Shown: positions 1-8,801, numbered from the stretch's first letter. The stretch: 64,000 bases of DNA from JBALVT01 sp047612385 (GCA_047612385.1 JBLGAR010000006.1:1-64000), one strand, 5' to 3'. The notes: generated by a model from the sequence alone, not told the origin. Translations and numbers: made by a program.

Positions 1-1022
1 TTGATGGAAGCACGTCCCGTGCGTTTTCCGCTGCGGGTTTGCAGCATATAGAACTTACCTTCTTGGACAGTAAACTCCATATCCTGCATGTCGCGGTAGT
101 GGCTTTCCAGCAGCGCTTGAGTTTCAAACAGCTCTTTGTAAACCTCTGGCATTTGTTGGTTCAACGCTTCGATCTGAAGTGGTGTTCTTATTCCAGCTAC
201 AACGTCTTCTCCGGCCGCATTGAACAAGTATTCGCCGAAGAATAGGTGTTCTCCGGTTGAAGGGTTGCGGGTAAATGCGACACCGGACCCTGAGTCATCG
301 CCAAAGTTGCCAAACACCATCGCCTGAACGCTCACTGCGGTGCCCAAAGATTCAGGAATATTATTCATCTCTCGGTAGACGTTGGCACGAGGTGTGTACC
401 ACGACAAAAATACAGCTTCTACTGCAAGCTTAAGCTGAATAAAAGGATCCTGAGGGAAGTCGGCCAAGGTTTTATAGACAGCGATGATGGCTTGCCAGTC
501 TTCGGCGCTCATGTCGACATCGAGCTCTTTGTTGTGCTCGGCTTTATATTTTGCGATCTCGTCTTCAAACAAATGTCCGTCAACACCGAGTACGACGTCC
601 GCAAACATCTGAATAAAACGTCTGTAAGAATCGTAGGCGAATCTTGGATTGTCAGTTTTCTGCGCCAGACCAGCGGCAATTTCGTCGTTTAGGCCCAGGT
701 TCAAAATCGTGTTCATCATCCCCGGCATGGAAACGGATGCGCCGGAGCGAACACTGAACAGCAGTGGGTTTTCTGGGTCGCCAAATCGAGCGCCCATTTT
801 CTTTTCTACAAGGTCCAGGGCCACTCGATATTCCTGCTCCAGCAGGGAGGGCAATTGGTTACCCGATTCGAAAAACTCCCGGCAAGTCGGCGTGGTAATG
901 ATGAAACCGAAGGGTACCGGTAGTCCCAGTGTGGTCATTTCGCAGAGATTGGCACCTTTGCCACCGAGTAGTTCTCGGTCATCTTTGCCGCCTTCATTGA
1001 ACAGGTAAACGCGCTTTGCCAT
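1..1022 (-). CDS. ppdK: Pyruvate, phosphate dikinase (N-terminal part)
   Basis: This gene runs off the left edge; about 340 N-terminal residues are present. It would encode the enzyme that interconverts pyruvate, ATP and phosphate with phosphoenolpyruvate, AMP and pyrophosphate. Reading the reverse strand from the ATG at 1022 gives the start MAKRVYLFNEGG, then KGANLCEM, the SVRSGASVSMPGMMNT signature, and GSGVAFTRNPSTGE and MQDMEFTVQEGKFYMLQTR, all typical of the nucleotide-binding domain of PpdK. SVRSGA with PGMMNT points to the dikinase rather than PEP synthase. GGAGG lies four bases before the ATG. The phosphohistidine and PEP/pyruvate domains lie outside the window. Confidence 0.93.
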   Translation of the reverse strand, partial: MAKRVYLFNEGGKDDRELLGGKGANLCEMTTLGLPVPFGFIITTPTCREFFESGNQLPSLLEQEYRVALDLVEKKMGARFGDPENPLLFSVRSGASVSMPGMMNTILNLGLNDEIAAGLAQKTDNPRFAYDSYRRFIQMFADVVLGVDGHLFEDEIAKYKAEHNKELDVDMSAEDWQAIIAVYKTLADFPQDPFIQLKLAVEAVFLSWYTPRANVYREMNNIPESLGTAVSVQAMVFGNFGDDSGSGVAFTRNPSTGEHLFFGEYLFNAAGEDVVAGIRTPLQIEALNQQMPEVYKELFETQALLESHYRDMQDMEFTVQEGKFYMLQTRSGKRTGRASI

Positions 1023-1184
1023 GGGGCCTCCAGGTTAGTGGGTAGTCGTCCGTCAAAAGAGGCGCGAGTATAGCGGGTTTCCCTATGGCGGGGGAGTTTT
1101 GTTTTAGCAGTAATGTGAGCCAATTCAAAGGCTTGTAGTTGAATTACACGGCTGCGCGCGCTCTGGGCGCTTAACGGTGTACTG

Positions 1185-1201
1185 GTGTAGTAATACTACA
1201 C
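1185..1201. promoter_or_regulatory. Palindromic candidate operator upstream of ppdK
   Basis: GTGTAGTA and TACTACAC form a perfect 8-base inverted repeat around a single A. It lies 163 bases upstream of the ppdK ATG and just past the stop of the upstream reverse-strand oxidoreductase, so it is in the likely ppdK promoter region. The symmetry suits a dimeric repressor, for example of the GntR type, but the binding protein is unknown. A TATACT hexamer that could be a -10 box lies nearer ppdK at 1068-1073 on the reverse strand. Confidence 0.35.
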
Positions 1202-1213
1202 AAACGGCTAGTC

Positions 1214-2098
1214 CTAGCGTGCTGCGAGAATGTCGCACAGCGCATCAACCTCTACTAGATCGGCGGTAGCGGGCACCAAAAAAACTTCCTCGCAGCCTGC
1301 GGCTTCTGCATTGTCCAAACCCTCCACAATGGCATCCGCACTACTTCGATGAACCGACTCTGCCATCATGGTGGCTATTTCTGGCCCTGCTATTGCAAGA
1401 TACTCGTAGACATAGTCGTACAGCTTCTGCTGACCATCATCTGCCAGCGTGTACCAAAATCCACCGAGTCGATAGGGCGCTGATGCGCGTTCGGCTCGCT
1501 CCCAGGCAGCATCCGCCATGGCGAAAGTCCGCTTTAGCTCTTCCTTATCGCCGTTGCCTGACCATGCGTAGAGCCCGTCGGCCCACTGCGCGCAGCGCTC
1601 AATACTTTTTGGTCCCATTGCTCCGGCCAGCAGCTGTGGCCCGCCCTCCTGGGTCGGTGTTGGACCGATTGCACCGCCACCTTCAATGATCTCTTCCCCG
1701 GCCCAGATTTTCTTCATCTGTTCGACTTGGCGGTCCATGCGACCGTATCGACCTTTGAAGCTGGCCTCCAGCGCTTGATAGTCTTTTTCCCGGCCGCCAT
1801 ATCCCACGGCGACTTTCTTCACTCTGCCGCCAGAGAGTATGTCCAGGGTTGCCACTTCCTTGGCGACTGCAGCTGCGCTGTGCATGGGCAGTACATAGAG
1901 CGTTGGAGTGATTTCTACTTTGTTGGTCGTCACCGCGGCAGCCGCTAGAATAACACGCATATCATAGGTAGGTCCGTGGACTCGCTCCCCACAGGAGATG
2001 CTATCGAAAGGCCCAGCGTCAACTCGGCGAAACCAATCCATATAATCATCTCGAGTAAGTCCTGCTTTCATGTAGGGGAGACAGATTCCAATTTTCAC
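1214..2098 (-). CDS. LLM-class flavin/F420-dependent oxidoreductase
   Basis: A 294-residue luciferase-like monooxygenase-fold protein. It starts MKIGICLPYMKAGL and has the usual (beta/alpha)8 landmarks: the SCGERVHGPTYD segment, a STLDILSGGR-like stretch (KEVATLDILSGGRVKKV), and GGPQLLAGAMGPKSIERCAQWADG. Members use reduced FMN or F420; the sequence does not settle which, nor the substrate. The start is GTG at 2098, preceded by GAGGAAAT at good spacing. It is transcribed divergently from a second family member at 2318; an 8-bp tandem repeat begins 17 bases upstream of this start. Shared substrate chemistry for the two genes is inference. Confidence 0.85.
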   Translation of the reverse strand: MKIGICLPYMKAGLTRDDYMDWFRRVDAGPFDSISCGERVHGPTYDMRVILAAAAVTTNKVEITPTLYVLPMHSAAAVAKEVATLDILSGGRVKKVAVGYGGREKDYQALEASFKGRYGRMDRQVEQMKKIWAGEEIIEGGGAIGPTPTQEGGPQLLAGAMGPKSIERCAQWADGLYAWSGNGDKEELKRTFAMADAAWERAERASAPYRLGGFWYTLADDGQQKLYDYVYEYLAIAGPEIATMMAESVHRSSADAIVEGLDNAEAAGCEEVFLVPATADLVEVDALCDILAAR

Positions 2099-2114
2099 AG
2101 TGTATTTCCTCGTT

Positions 2115-2170
2115 GGCGACCCGGCGACCCGGCGACCCGGCGACCCGGCGATCCGGCGATCCGGCGGGCA
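2115..2170. repeat. 8-bp tandem repeat between divergent oxidoreductase genes
   Basis: The octamer GGCGACCC occurs four times in a row (2115-2146), then twice as GGCGATCC (2147-2162), then once degenerate as GGCGGGCA (2163-2170). It sits in the promoter region shared by two divergent luciferase-like genes and directly upstream of the ribosome-binding site of the reverse-strand one. Because the unit is not a multiple of three and lies outside coding sequence, copy-number change would alter promoter spacing rather than a protein. Confidence 0.9.
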
Positions 2171-2317
2171 CGGCGCGGCGGTGCTTGGGTATTCTAATAC
2201 ACGTTGAGTCCCAGGCCGTTCAGCTTTTTATACCCTCGAGATGCAATCGCAATCTGCGCGGTGGTATATTGCCAAGTCGCTTAGACCAATACTCAATTCT
2301 TCAGAGACACAACAACG

Positions 2318-3328
2318 ATGAAAATAGACGGACCTTTTTACGCCCAGATTGCCGATGCAGCCGAAGAGGCAAAACGCCTCGAACGCATAGGCTACGACGG
2401 TGTCTACACACTGGAGGGAAGCTGGGATCCCTTTTATCCTCTGGTTGTGGCGTCGGAACATGCCCCTGAGTTGGATATCGCCACAGGTATAGCGGTGGCG
2501 TTTCCTCGCAACCCCATGCATCTGGCCTATCAGGCTTGGGACCTGCAGACTTTTAGCAAGGGGAAGTTTTTACTGGGCATTGGCTCGCAGATAAAACCCC
2601 ATATTGAGAAGCGTTTTGGTGTTGAATTTAGTCCTCCTGCACTGCGTATGCGCGACTATATCTGTGCCGTTAAAGCCATCTTTAACTCATGGCAAAATGC
2701 CGAGAAGCTCGATCACCGCGGTCCCTACTATCAGCACACGCTGATGACGCCCATGTTTGACCCGGGCCCGAACGAGTTTGGGCCTCCACCTGTATTGCTT
2801 GGAGCTCTTGGACCTAAGATGACAGAGGTGGCAGGGGAAGTGGCAGATGGCTTGATCGTGCACCCGTTTAACACCATGCCTTTTCTCACTGAGCATGCAT
2901 TGCCAGCGGTGAATCGTGGACTGGAAAAGTCAGCTCGATCTCGCGAAGATTTTATACTGCAAATTAACGCCATTGTTATCACTGGTGAAACCGACGAAGC
3001 GCGGGAAATAGCCAAGAGCAGTGTGAAATCACTTTTGGGTTTTTATTCCTCGACTCCCGCCTACCGACCACCGATGGAATCAGTCGGTTTCGGCGACCTT
3101 CAGCCCAAGTTAAATCTACTGTCCAAGGAGGGTAAGTGGGACGAGTTGGCCACATACATCGACGATGATTTTGTCGACGCGTTCACAACCCAGGGAGCGC
3201 CGGAAGAGATCGCCGGCAAGCTGCGCGAAAAATATGGTCAGTACGCTGATCGCCTCGCAATTTATGCGCCTTATGCGGCCCCGGATGAGATGTGGACAAA
3301 AATCATTGCGGAGCTGAAACAGCCTTAG
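2318..3328 (+). CDS. LLM-class F420-dependent oxidoreductase (TIGR03617-like)
   Basis: A 336-residue luciferase-like monooxygenase-fold protein. It shows GYDGVYTLEGSWDPFYPL near the N terminus, ATGIAVAFPRNPMHLAYQAWDLQTFSKGKF, LGIGSQIKPHIEKRFG, and the C-terminal GALGPKMTEVAGEVADGLIVHPF segment. These resemble the TIGR03617 family, which is predicted to use coenzyme F420; the substrate is not known. The ATG at 2318 lacks a strong ribosome-binding site. It is divergent from the related gene at 1214-2098 and is followed by a broken MBL-fold hydrolase gene. Confidence 0.88.
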   Translation: MKIDGPFYAQIADAAEEAKRLERIGYDGVYTLEGSWDPFYPLVVASEHAPELDIATGIAVAFPRNPMHLAYQAWDLQTFSKGKFLLGIGSQIKPHIEKRFGVEFSPPALRMRDYICAVKAIFNSWQNAEKLDHRGPYYQHTLMTPMFDPGPNEFGPPPVLLGALGPKMTEVAGEVADGLIVHPFNTMPFLTEHALPAVNRGLEKSARSREDFILQINAIVITGETDEAREIAKSSVKSLLGFYSSTPAYRPPMESVGFGDLQPKLNLLSKEGKWDELATYIDDDFVDAFTTQGAPEEIAGKLREKYGQYADRLAIYAPYAAPDEMWTKIIAELKQP

Positions 3329-3373
3329 TGCAGTGTTTCTAAAGGGCCTAGTTGTAGGCGGGAGAGTGCACTT

Positions 3374-4252
3374 TTGAGCAACGCAATCTATCGGGGTCTC
3401 GGGCAGGGCATTAGCCGTATTGATGCCAATTATGGCAAGCCAGGCATTGCCTGTTTTTATTGGTTGGAGCACACGGTGTCTGCGCCATTATCGAAACCGG
3501 CACAGCGCGCAGTTTAGAAAACCTTCAGGATACTCTGGCGCAAAAATCGATTCTTTTTTCGCAAACATGCTATGTGATTCCTACCCATGTTCATCTTGAT
3601 CTTGCCGGTGGAATCGCGCAGAGTCCGAATAGCCGAAGACGGTCTTGATCTGGACTTTAATGGCGGTAACTTGCATTTCAGACATACTCGCGGCCACGCA
3701 GATCATCATTTTTGGGTGTGGGATGCCCTTACCAGTGGTTGGTTCAGTGGGGATATGTTTGGTATTTCCTACCGGGCCATGCGATTTGACGAGGGTGGTT
3801 TTGCCATGGCGTCGACGGTCCCCACTCAGTTTCGCCCCGAGGAATTTCTGGAGTCAGTAGAACTGTTGAAATTCTATTCGCCAACGAAAATGTACCTGAC
3901 ACATTATGGTGAACTGAGCTACAGCGATAAGTTGGCGGGCCTACTTTTTGCGCAGGTGCGTGCGTACCCGGAAATTGCCCGCGAGTTTGCGGGTGACACG
4001 GCTTGGCTCACGCAGCGAATAATAGATTTCCCCCTCGAATGTCTGGCCCCATTTAATCGACCGGGCGGTCCGCAGAGTTTTCGAGCTTCTATCGAGCCAG
4101 ACGCACAGCTAAACGCGCAGAGCTTGTCCGTTTGGCAGTCGGGCCCAAAAGAACGCTGGTGTCGGTTGAAAAGATTTAGGGTTACCCGCATCGGAACCCT
4201 AACGATGGGGACTTGTTTTAAGCTATCCTGTGGCCATGGCAAAAGAAACTGA
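3374..4252 (+). pseudogene. MBL-fold metallo-hydrolase, frameshifted and internally deleted
   Basis: Remains of a metallo-beta-lactamase-fold hydrolase spread over two reading frames. The likely start is TTG 3374 with LSNAIYRGLGQGISRIDANYGKPGIACFYWLEH. The frame changes near 3455-3480 to read HGVCAIIETGTARSLENLQD and YVIPTHVHLDLAGG. It changes again near 3610 to VRIAEDGLDLDFNGG, HTRGHADHHFWVWD and FSGDMFGISYRAMRFDEGGFAMAS. In intact relatives about 50 residues separate the HxHxDH motif from the RVRIAEDG segment; here they abut, so a deletion accompanies the second shift. The last metal ligand of the motif is lost (THVHLDL instead of THVHLDH). The last frame reads into the next gene and stops at 4252. 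Confidence 0.85.
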
Positions 4253-4985
4253 TAAAGACTCTCTAATTGAGTCCCTGGTAAAGCTTACCAGCCAGGTAGC
4301 CGGCGGAACTGTGGAGTTCGCTAGAAATGCGACCACGATGACGGCGATGTTCGGTGACAATTGGTTAAGCAGCGCGCTGCTGAAAACCATGGAGCCAGAG
4401 CGTCTGGAAGCGATGGCAGATGCGGGTCGATTTCTCAGAGATGCCCGTGAGACCGCCGGCCTGTCGCTGAAAGACCTAAGTGAGAGCTTGGGGATGTCTG
4501 ACAACGAAATGCTCAAAGGCATTGAGAGTGGCGACACCATCATGTCTTTGGAGCTGATGTTGCGAGCCGCCTCTTTGCTGGCCAGGCATGACCCGATCCC
4601 GTTTCTCATTAAGTTTATGCGCACCTACAACCCCTCCTTGGGCCAAACGCTAGAGCAGTGGGGCGTGCTCGCACTGCCCAAGGCCTATGAGAAAGAACGA
4701 CGGTTTGTGAATCTATATCGGCAGCACGATGCTCTTCGTGCGCTCAATGATGACGAGTACCTGCGCTTTATCGACTATGTCGACAGCTCTATCAGCCTTG
4801 TTCTGGATGTGATGCTAAAGGAGAAGGCAGCCTCTGCGGATGAGATTGTGTCTCGTACAAAGGTCTCCGAGAAGTCCTCTAAAAAATCACCCAAGAGTTC
4901 AGCTGCCGAGCGAGCAACGAAAAAGAAGACCAAGCCCAAAGCCAAGAAAAAGCCTGAAAATATCAGACCTGATACTGACACGTAG
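4236..4985 (+). CDS. XRE-family helix-turn-helix protein
   Basis: A 249-residue protein, probably cytoplasmic. A helix-turn-helix of the Cro/CI type spans about residues 65-120 (RFLRDARETAGLSLKDLSES, then LGMSDNEMLKGIESG). A middle helical part follows, and the last 45 residues form a Lys/Ser/Ala-rich tail (KSSKKSPKSSAAERATKKKT) that could add nonspecific DNA binding. ATG 4236 is preferred over GTG 4230; neither has a strong ribosome-binding site. The 5' end overlaps the tail of the upstream pseudogene. Its target genes cannot be told from the sequence. Confidence 0.75.
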   Translation: MAKETDKDSLIESLVKLTSQVAGGTVEFARNATTMTAMFGDNWLSSALLKTMEPERLEAMADAGRFLRDARETAGLSLKDLSESLGMSDNEMLKGIESGDTIMSLELMLRAASLLARHDPIPFLIKFMRTYNPSLGQTLEQWGVLALPKAYEKERRFVNLYRQHDALRALNDDEYLRFIDYVDSSISLVLDVMLKEKAASADEIVSRTKVSEKSSKKSPKSSAAERATKKKTKPKAKKKPENIRPDTDT

Positions 4986-5091
4986 TCCCTCTGGCTACTT
5001 TTTTAATTACCTGAAGTTTTAATACTAAGCCACTGATTATTATGAATAATATGTTATTGCGATTTCGTCCCGCTTGTCGAGAGACTACTAC

Positions 5092-7269
5092 GTGAGTTCC
5101 TCAACCGACAGGCAATGGTTTGCCGCCTGCCCGCGTGGTTTGGAAACTCTGCTGACTGCCGAGCTTGTAGAGCTGGGTGCAGACGCCACCCGCGAGACGG
5201 TCGCCGGTGTCTATTTTGAGGGACCAATTGCCGTGGGTTATAGAGCCTGCCTTTGGTCTCGATTAGCCAACAGAATTTTACTCCCTGTTTTGAGCTGCGA
5301 TGCGCCAGATGCTGACGCCCTCTATAACGAGCTAAAGAAAGTCAATTGGGAGGAGTTTTTTCTCGCCGAGCAAACTTTCGCCATCGATTTTTCGGGCCAG
5401 AATGATGCCATTCGCAATACCCTGTTTGGCGCTCAGCGCAGCAAAGATGCGATCGTGGATTGGTTTGTTGAGAACACGGGCAAGCGACCCTCTGTGGAGA
5501 AGCGAAATCCCGATATACGCCTGAACATTCGTCTGAGTAAATCTCGCCTAATTGTGGGTGTCGATTTCTCAGGTGGTAGCTTGCACCGACGTGGTTATCG
5601 CCTGAGTTCCGGGGAAGCGCCTTTGAAGGAGAATTTGGCCGCGGCCTTGTTGATTCGAGCAGACTGGCCAAACATAGCAGCGCGCGGCGGAGCTTTAATA
5701 GATCCCATGTGCGGTTCGGGTACCTTATTGCTCGAAGGGGCAATGATGGCAGCGGATATGGCTCCTGGCCTGACCAGGGACCGCTTCGGTTTTGAAGCTT
5801 GGAAAGGGCACAACCCCGAGCAGTGGCGCGTGATCAAGAAAGAAGCGCAAGCTCGGGCAGAAAAAGGCCTATCCGGTTCGTTACCTGAGATCCGCGGCTA
5901 CGATGCAGACTCGGATGTAATACGCCGGGCCCAGGAAAATATAGCGCGCATCGGCTTACAGAAATTGGTAAGAGTCAGTTGTCGATCCCTGTCAGAATTT
6001 GCAAAACCCACGCACCGTGCGATGCCTTTGGGTCTGATTATCTGTAATCCACCCTACGGCGAAAGATTGGGTGAGAAGGAAGGCCTGCGGTATTTATATC
6101 GGGAGCTCGGAGAAATCATGCTGCGGGAATTTCCCGACTGGCAAGGCGCGATTTTTACGTCAGATGTGGACCTGGGCAGGGCAACTGGATTACGTAGTCA
6201 TAAGAAGTATGCTTTGTACAATGGTGCGATCCCCGCGAGCTTGTTGCTGTTCGATCTGGCAAAAAATGAACTGCGCGGTAAGGTCGAAGCCGTTACCGCC
6301 AACGTCGATCTTAACACCGTGTCGCTTTCTGAAGGCGCGCGCATGTTCGCCAATCGTATTCGCAAGAATCGTAAACGCCTTGCGAAGTGGGTAAAGCGCG
6401 AAGGCATACAGTGCTACCGCTTATACGATGCCGATATGCCGGAGTACGCGGTGGCCGTAGATGTTTATGGAGATCAGCTGCATGTTGCGGAGTATAAGGC
6501 ACCCAAGGAAATAGAGGCAGCCGCCGCGGAAAAACGCATGCGGGAGGTCGAGGAGGCGCTGCCCCAGGCGACGGGAATTCCCAGCACCGCGATCGCTTAC
6601 AAACAACGTCAAAGGCAACGCGGCAGTCAGCAATATGAAAAAGCTGATGATCGCGGAGAGCTAATTACAGTGACTGAAGCGAAGGCCAAATTTTTGGTTA
6701 ACCTTCATGACTACCTCGATACCGGCTTATTTTTGGACCACCGGCCTTTGCGTTTGCGACTGGCGGCGGAGGCCGAAGGAAAGGATTTTCTCAATTTGTT
6801 TTGTTATACGGGCGCGGCGACAGTGCAGGTTGCTCTTGCGGGGGCGACGAGTACGACCAGTGTTGACTTGTCTCATACGTACCTCAACTGGCTGCAAAAA
6901 AATCTCGCGCTCAATGGCTTAGGTGAATCTCAAAATACGGTTGAACACGGGGACTGCATTCAATGGCTGGATTCCTGCGAGAGAGATTTTGATCTGATCT
7001 TGCTGGATCCGCCTTCCTTTTCCAATTCTCGCCGTATGGACGACTCATTCGATGTGCAGCGCGATCATGCACAGTTGATACAAAAAACGATGCGAGTTTT
7101 GCGAGCCAATGGGCAGATGTTTTTCTCAAACAATCGACGCGGATTTCGCCTCGACGAAACACTGTCTGAAGAATTTGATTTTGTGGATATCAGCCTTGTA
7201 ACCATTGATCCAGATTTCGAGCGAAATCCCAATATTCATCGATGCTGGACGGTACAGCACAAGGCTTGA
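5092..7269 (+). CDS. rlmL: Bifunctional 23S rRNA methyltransferase RlmKL (m2G2445 / m7G2069)
   Basis: A 725-residue fusion of two S-adenosylmethionine methyltransferases acting on 23S rRNA. Order: an N-terminal THUMP/ferredoxin-like region (about 1-160) for RNA binding; the RlmL-type N2-guanine methyltransferase with DPMCGSGTLLLEGAM and NPPYGER near residue 318; then a C-terminal RlmK-type domain with NLFCYTGAATVQVALAGA and LLDPPSFSNS near residue 637. The length is close to the 702 residues of the E. coli enzyme. I chose GTG 5092 because the family starts just before the FAACPRGLETLL segment and AGAGA lies upstream; a TTG at 5074 would add six residues. Confidence 0.95.
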   Translation: MSSSTDRQWFAACPRGLETLLTAELVELGADATRETVAGVYFEGPIAVGYRACLWSRLANRILLPVLSCDAPDADALYNELKKVNWEEFFLAEQTFAIDFSGQNDAIRNTLFGAQRSKDAIVDWFVENTGKRPSVEKRNPDIRLNIRLSKSRLIVGVDFSGGSLHRRGYRLSSGEAPLKENLAAALLIRADWPNIAARGGALIDPMCGSGTLLLEGAMMAADMAPGLTRDRFGFEAWKGHNPEQWRVIKKEAQARAEKGLSGSLPEIRGYDADSDVIRRAQENIARIGLQKLVRVSCRSLSEFAKPTHRAMPLGLIICNPPYGERLGEKEGLRYLYRELGEIMLREFPDWQGAIFTSDVDLGRATGLRSHKKYALYNGAIPASLLLFDLAKNELRGKVEAVTANVDLNTVSLSEGARMFANRIRKNRKRLAKWVKREGIQCYRLYDADMPEYAVAVDVYGDQLHVAEYKAPKEIEAAAAEKRMREVEEALPQATGIPSTAIAYKQRQRQRGSQQYEKADDRGELITVTEAKAKFLVNLHDYLDTGLFLDHRPLRLRLAAEAEGKDFLNLFCYTGAATVQVALAGATSTTSVDLSHTYLNWLQKNLALNGLGESQNTVEHGDCIQWLDSCERDFDLILLDPPSFSNSRRMDDSFDVQRDHAQLIQKTMRVLRANGQMFFSNNRRGFRLDETLSEEFDFVDISLVTIDPDFERNPNIHRCWTVQHKA

Positions 7270-7528
7270 TCACTTGATTTAGCGATCGAACTTAAGCGCA
7301 AAATTCGAGGGCGATGTGGTGCGTGGGCAAAGTGACGTTATGGAACTGACCGAGTTTGTTGGCCTAAAACGTTAGTAGCTACAAACATTTTTTCGAGAAT
7401 GTTATTCACACTTGCACGTAAGCGCCTGTTTTTTAAGTCTATCTCTGCAAGCTGAATTGTAAAACGCTACAAAATAAACGTAAGTCATTGATATTAAAAT
7501 GTAAAGGCAGGCGTATCAATTTTAAGTC
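7270..7528. other. Intergenic region without a convincing gene
   Basis: No reading frame here resembles a protein. The stretch is AT-rich towards its right end and leads to a strong forward terminator at 7529-7556, about 260 bases beyond the rlmKL stop. Either rlmKL has a long 3' untranslated region or a short RNA starts within it. Weak AT-rich -10-like hexamers occur around 7490-7500, but I see no clear -35 partner. Confidence 0.4.
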
Positions 7529-7556
7529 CCGGGCTTGAGATCAGCCCGGTTTTTTT
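7529..7556 (+). terminator. Rho-independent terminator
   Basis: CCGGGCT and AGCCCGG form a perfect 7-bp GC-rich stem around the 7-base loop TGAGATC, followed by seven T residues. Orientation is forward. It is the only strong terminator between rlmKL and the convergent reductase gene. Confidence 0.88.
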
Positions 7557-7589
7557 AAGATGCTGTTGGGTGGAATAGGATGTCCCCAC

Positions 7590-7619
7590 AGTTATCCACA
7601 GCTAAAGCTGTGGATAACT
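7590..7619. promoter_or_regulatory. Perfect inverted pair of DnaA boxes (13-bp palindrome arms)
   Basis: AGTTATCCACAGC and GCTGTGGATAACT are perfect inverted arms separated by TAAA. Each arm contains the exact consensus DnaA box TTATCCACA (7592-7600 forward, 7609-7617 reverse). The right arm overlaps the stop codon of the reverse-strand reductase gene (TAG, 7618-7620). It could bind DnaA, or the hairpin could act in transcript-end formation, although neither side has the T-run of a classical terminator. Confidence 0.7.
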
Positions 7620-8643
7620 ACTCTGGGTTCGCTAGTTTCAGCATCTGCTTGCCTACGTTTGCACCGTCGAACAAGCGCATCAGCGTGGCGGGTATGTTGT
7701 CAAAACCTTCCTGTACATCCTCCCTCCAGGCCAACTTCCCAGCCGCGACCTGTTCTCCCAGATACGCTACCGCTTCTTCGGCTCTATCCAGATAATCAAG
7801 CACGATGAACCCCTGCATTTTGATGCGCCTGCTGACGAGCAACATGAGGTTGTTAGGTCCTGGCTGCGGTTCGCTCTCGTTGTAACCTGAAATACCGCCG
7901 CACAGGGCGATTCGACCGAAGTCTGCCATCTGGCCGATGGCTGCCTCTAAAGTGCTGCCGCCTACATTGTCAAAGAAGACATCCACCCCATCCGGACAGA
8001 GCTGCGCGATGCGTGTTGGCAGATCCTCGGTTTTGTAGTCGATCGTGGCATCGACACCACAGGCATTTTGCAACCACTGACATTTTTCCTGGCCACCGGC
8101 AATGCCAATCACTTTGCAGCCCTTGAGTTTGGCTATTTGCGCGACGACCGACCCGGTTGCACCTGCGGCGCCAGAAACCAGGACCGTATCGCCTTCCTTG
8201 GGCTGGCCGATGTCTAGCAAGCCGAAGTAGGCCGTTAGGCTTGTGGTGCCAAAGACGCTCAGAGGCATGCCGATTGGTACACCTTCAGGTACGGCGCGTG
8301 GAGGCATAAGACTGTTAGGCCCACCGAGGCTGTACTCCTGCCAGTTGAGTAAACCCTGAACTATGGAGCCCACTGGAAGGTCCGGGTTTTCAGAGCTAAT
8401 GACTTGGCCAACACCGCTGGCTCTCATGGGTTCGCCAATGGCGACCGGCGGCAGATAGCTGCGCTGATCCATAAGCCAGCCTCGCATAGCGGGATCGAAA
8501 CCCAGCATTAAGGTTTTGATTAAAACCTCTCCCGCGCCGAGGTTTGGCTCAGGCATTTCTGATTGGACGAGTTCAAAGTGTTGTGGACCCACCATTCCGA
8601 TTGGACGTTCTTTAAGTAACCACTGGCGATTAACTGATGACAT
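7618..8643 (-). CDS. NADP-dependent oxidoreductase, CurA/MDR family
   Basis: A 341-residue zinc-free medium-chain dehydrogenase/reductase resembling CurA/YncB and plant and mammalian 2-alkenal or prostaglandin reductases. It would reduce the double bond of alpha,beta-unsaturated carbonyls with NADPH. Visible are an N-terminal GroES-like half with LGFDPAMRGWLMDQRSYLPP, the nucleotide-binding loop VSGAAGATGSVVAQIAKLKG near the middle, and FFDNVGGSTLEAAIG followed by GRIALCGGISGYN. No structural-zinc cysteine cluster is seen. Two ATGs are adjacent; the second (8643) sits five bases after GGAGTC and is better spaced than the first (8646). The substrate is not known. Confidence 0.87.
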   Translation of the reverse strand: MSSVNRQWLLKERPIGMVGPQHFELVQSEMPEPNLGAGEVLIKTLMLGFDPAMRGWLMDQRSYLPPVAIGEPMRASGVGQVISSENPDLPVGSIVQGLLNWQEYSLGGPNSLMPPRAVPEGVPIGMPLSVFGTTSLTAYFGLLDIGQPKEGDTVLVSGAAGATGSVVAQIAKLKGCKVIGIAGGQEKCQWLQNACGVDATIDYKTEDLPTRIAQLCPDGVDVFFDNVGGSTLEAAIGQMADFGRIALCGGISGYNESEPQPGPNNLMLLVSRRIKMQGFIVLDYLDRAEEAVAYLGEQVAAGKLAWREDVQEGFDNIPATLMRLFDGANVGKQMLKLANPE

Positions 8644-8801
8644 CATGACTCCTTTATTGCATGAAATTTGAAAGTGTGAGAATTCAGGTGGAGAGTATTA
8701 GAGCACTACTGGAGATTGTTGAACAGCCAATCGTGTCTGTGACATGACAGCGAAGCGCAGGTGTGTTCCAATCCTGCCTCACTCGAAGGATCTGCACCGC
8801 A

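Noticed and set aside
7590..7619. Chromosome origin at the paired DnaA boxes
   Set aside because: Only two boxes, no adjacent dnaA/dnaN/gidA genes and no clear AT-rich unwinding element.
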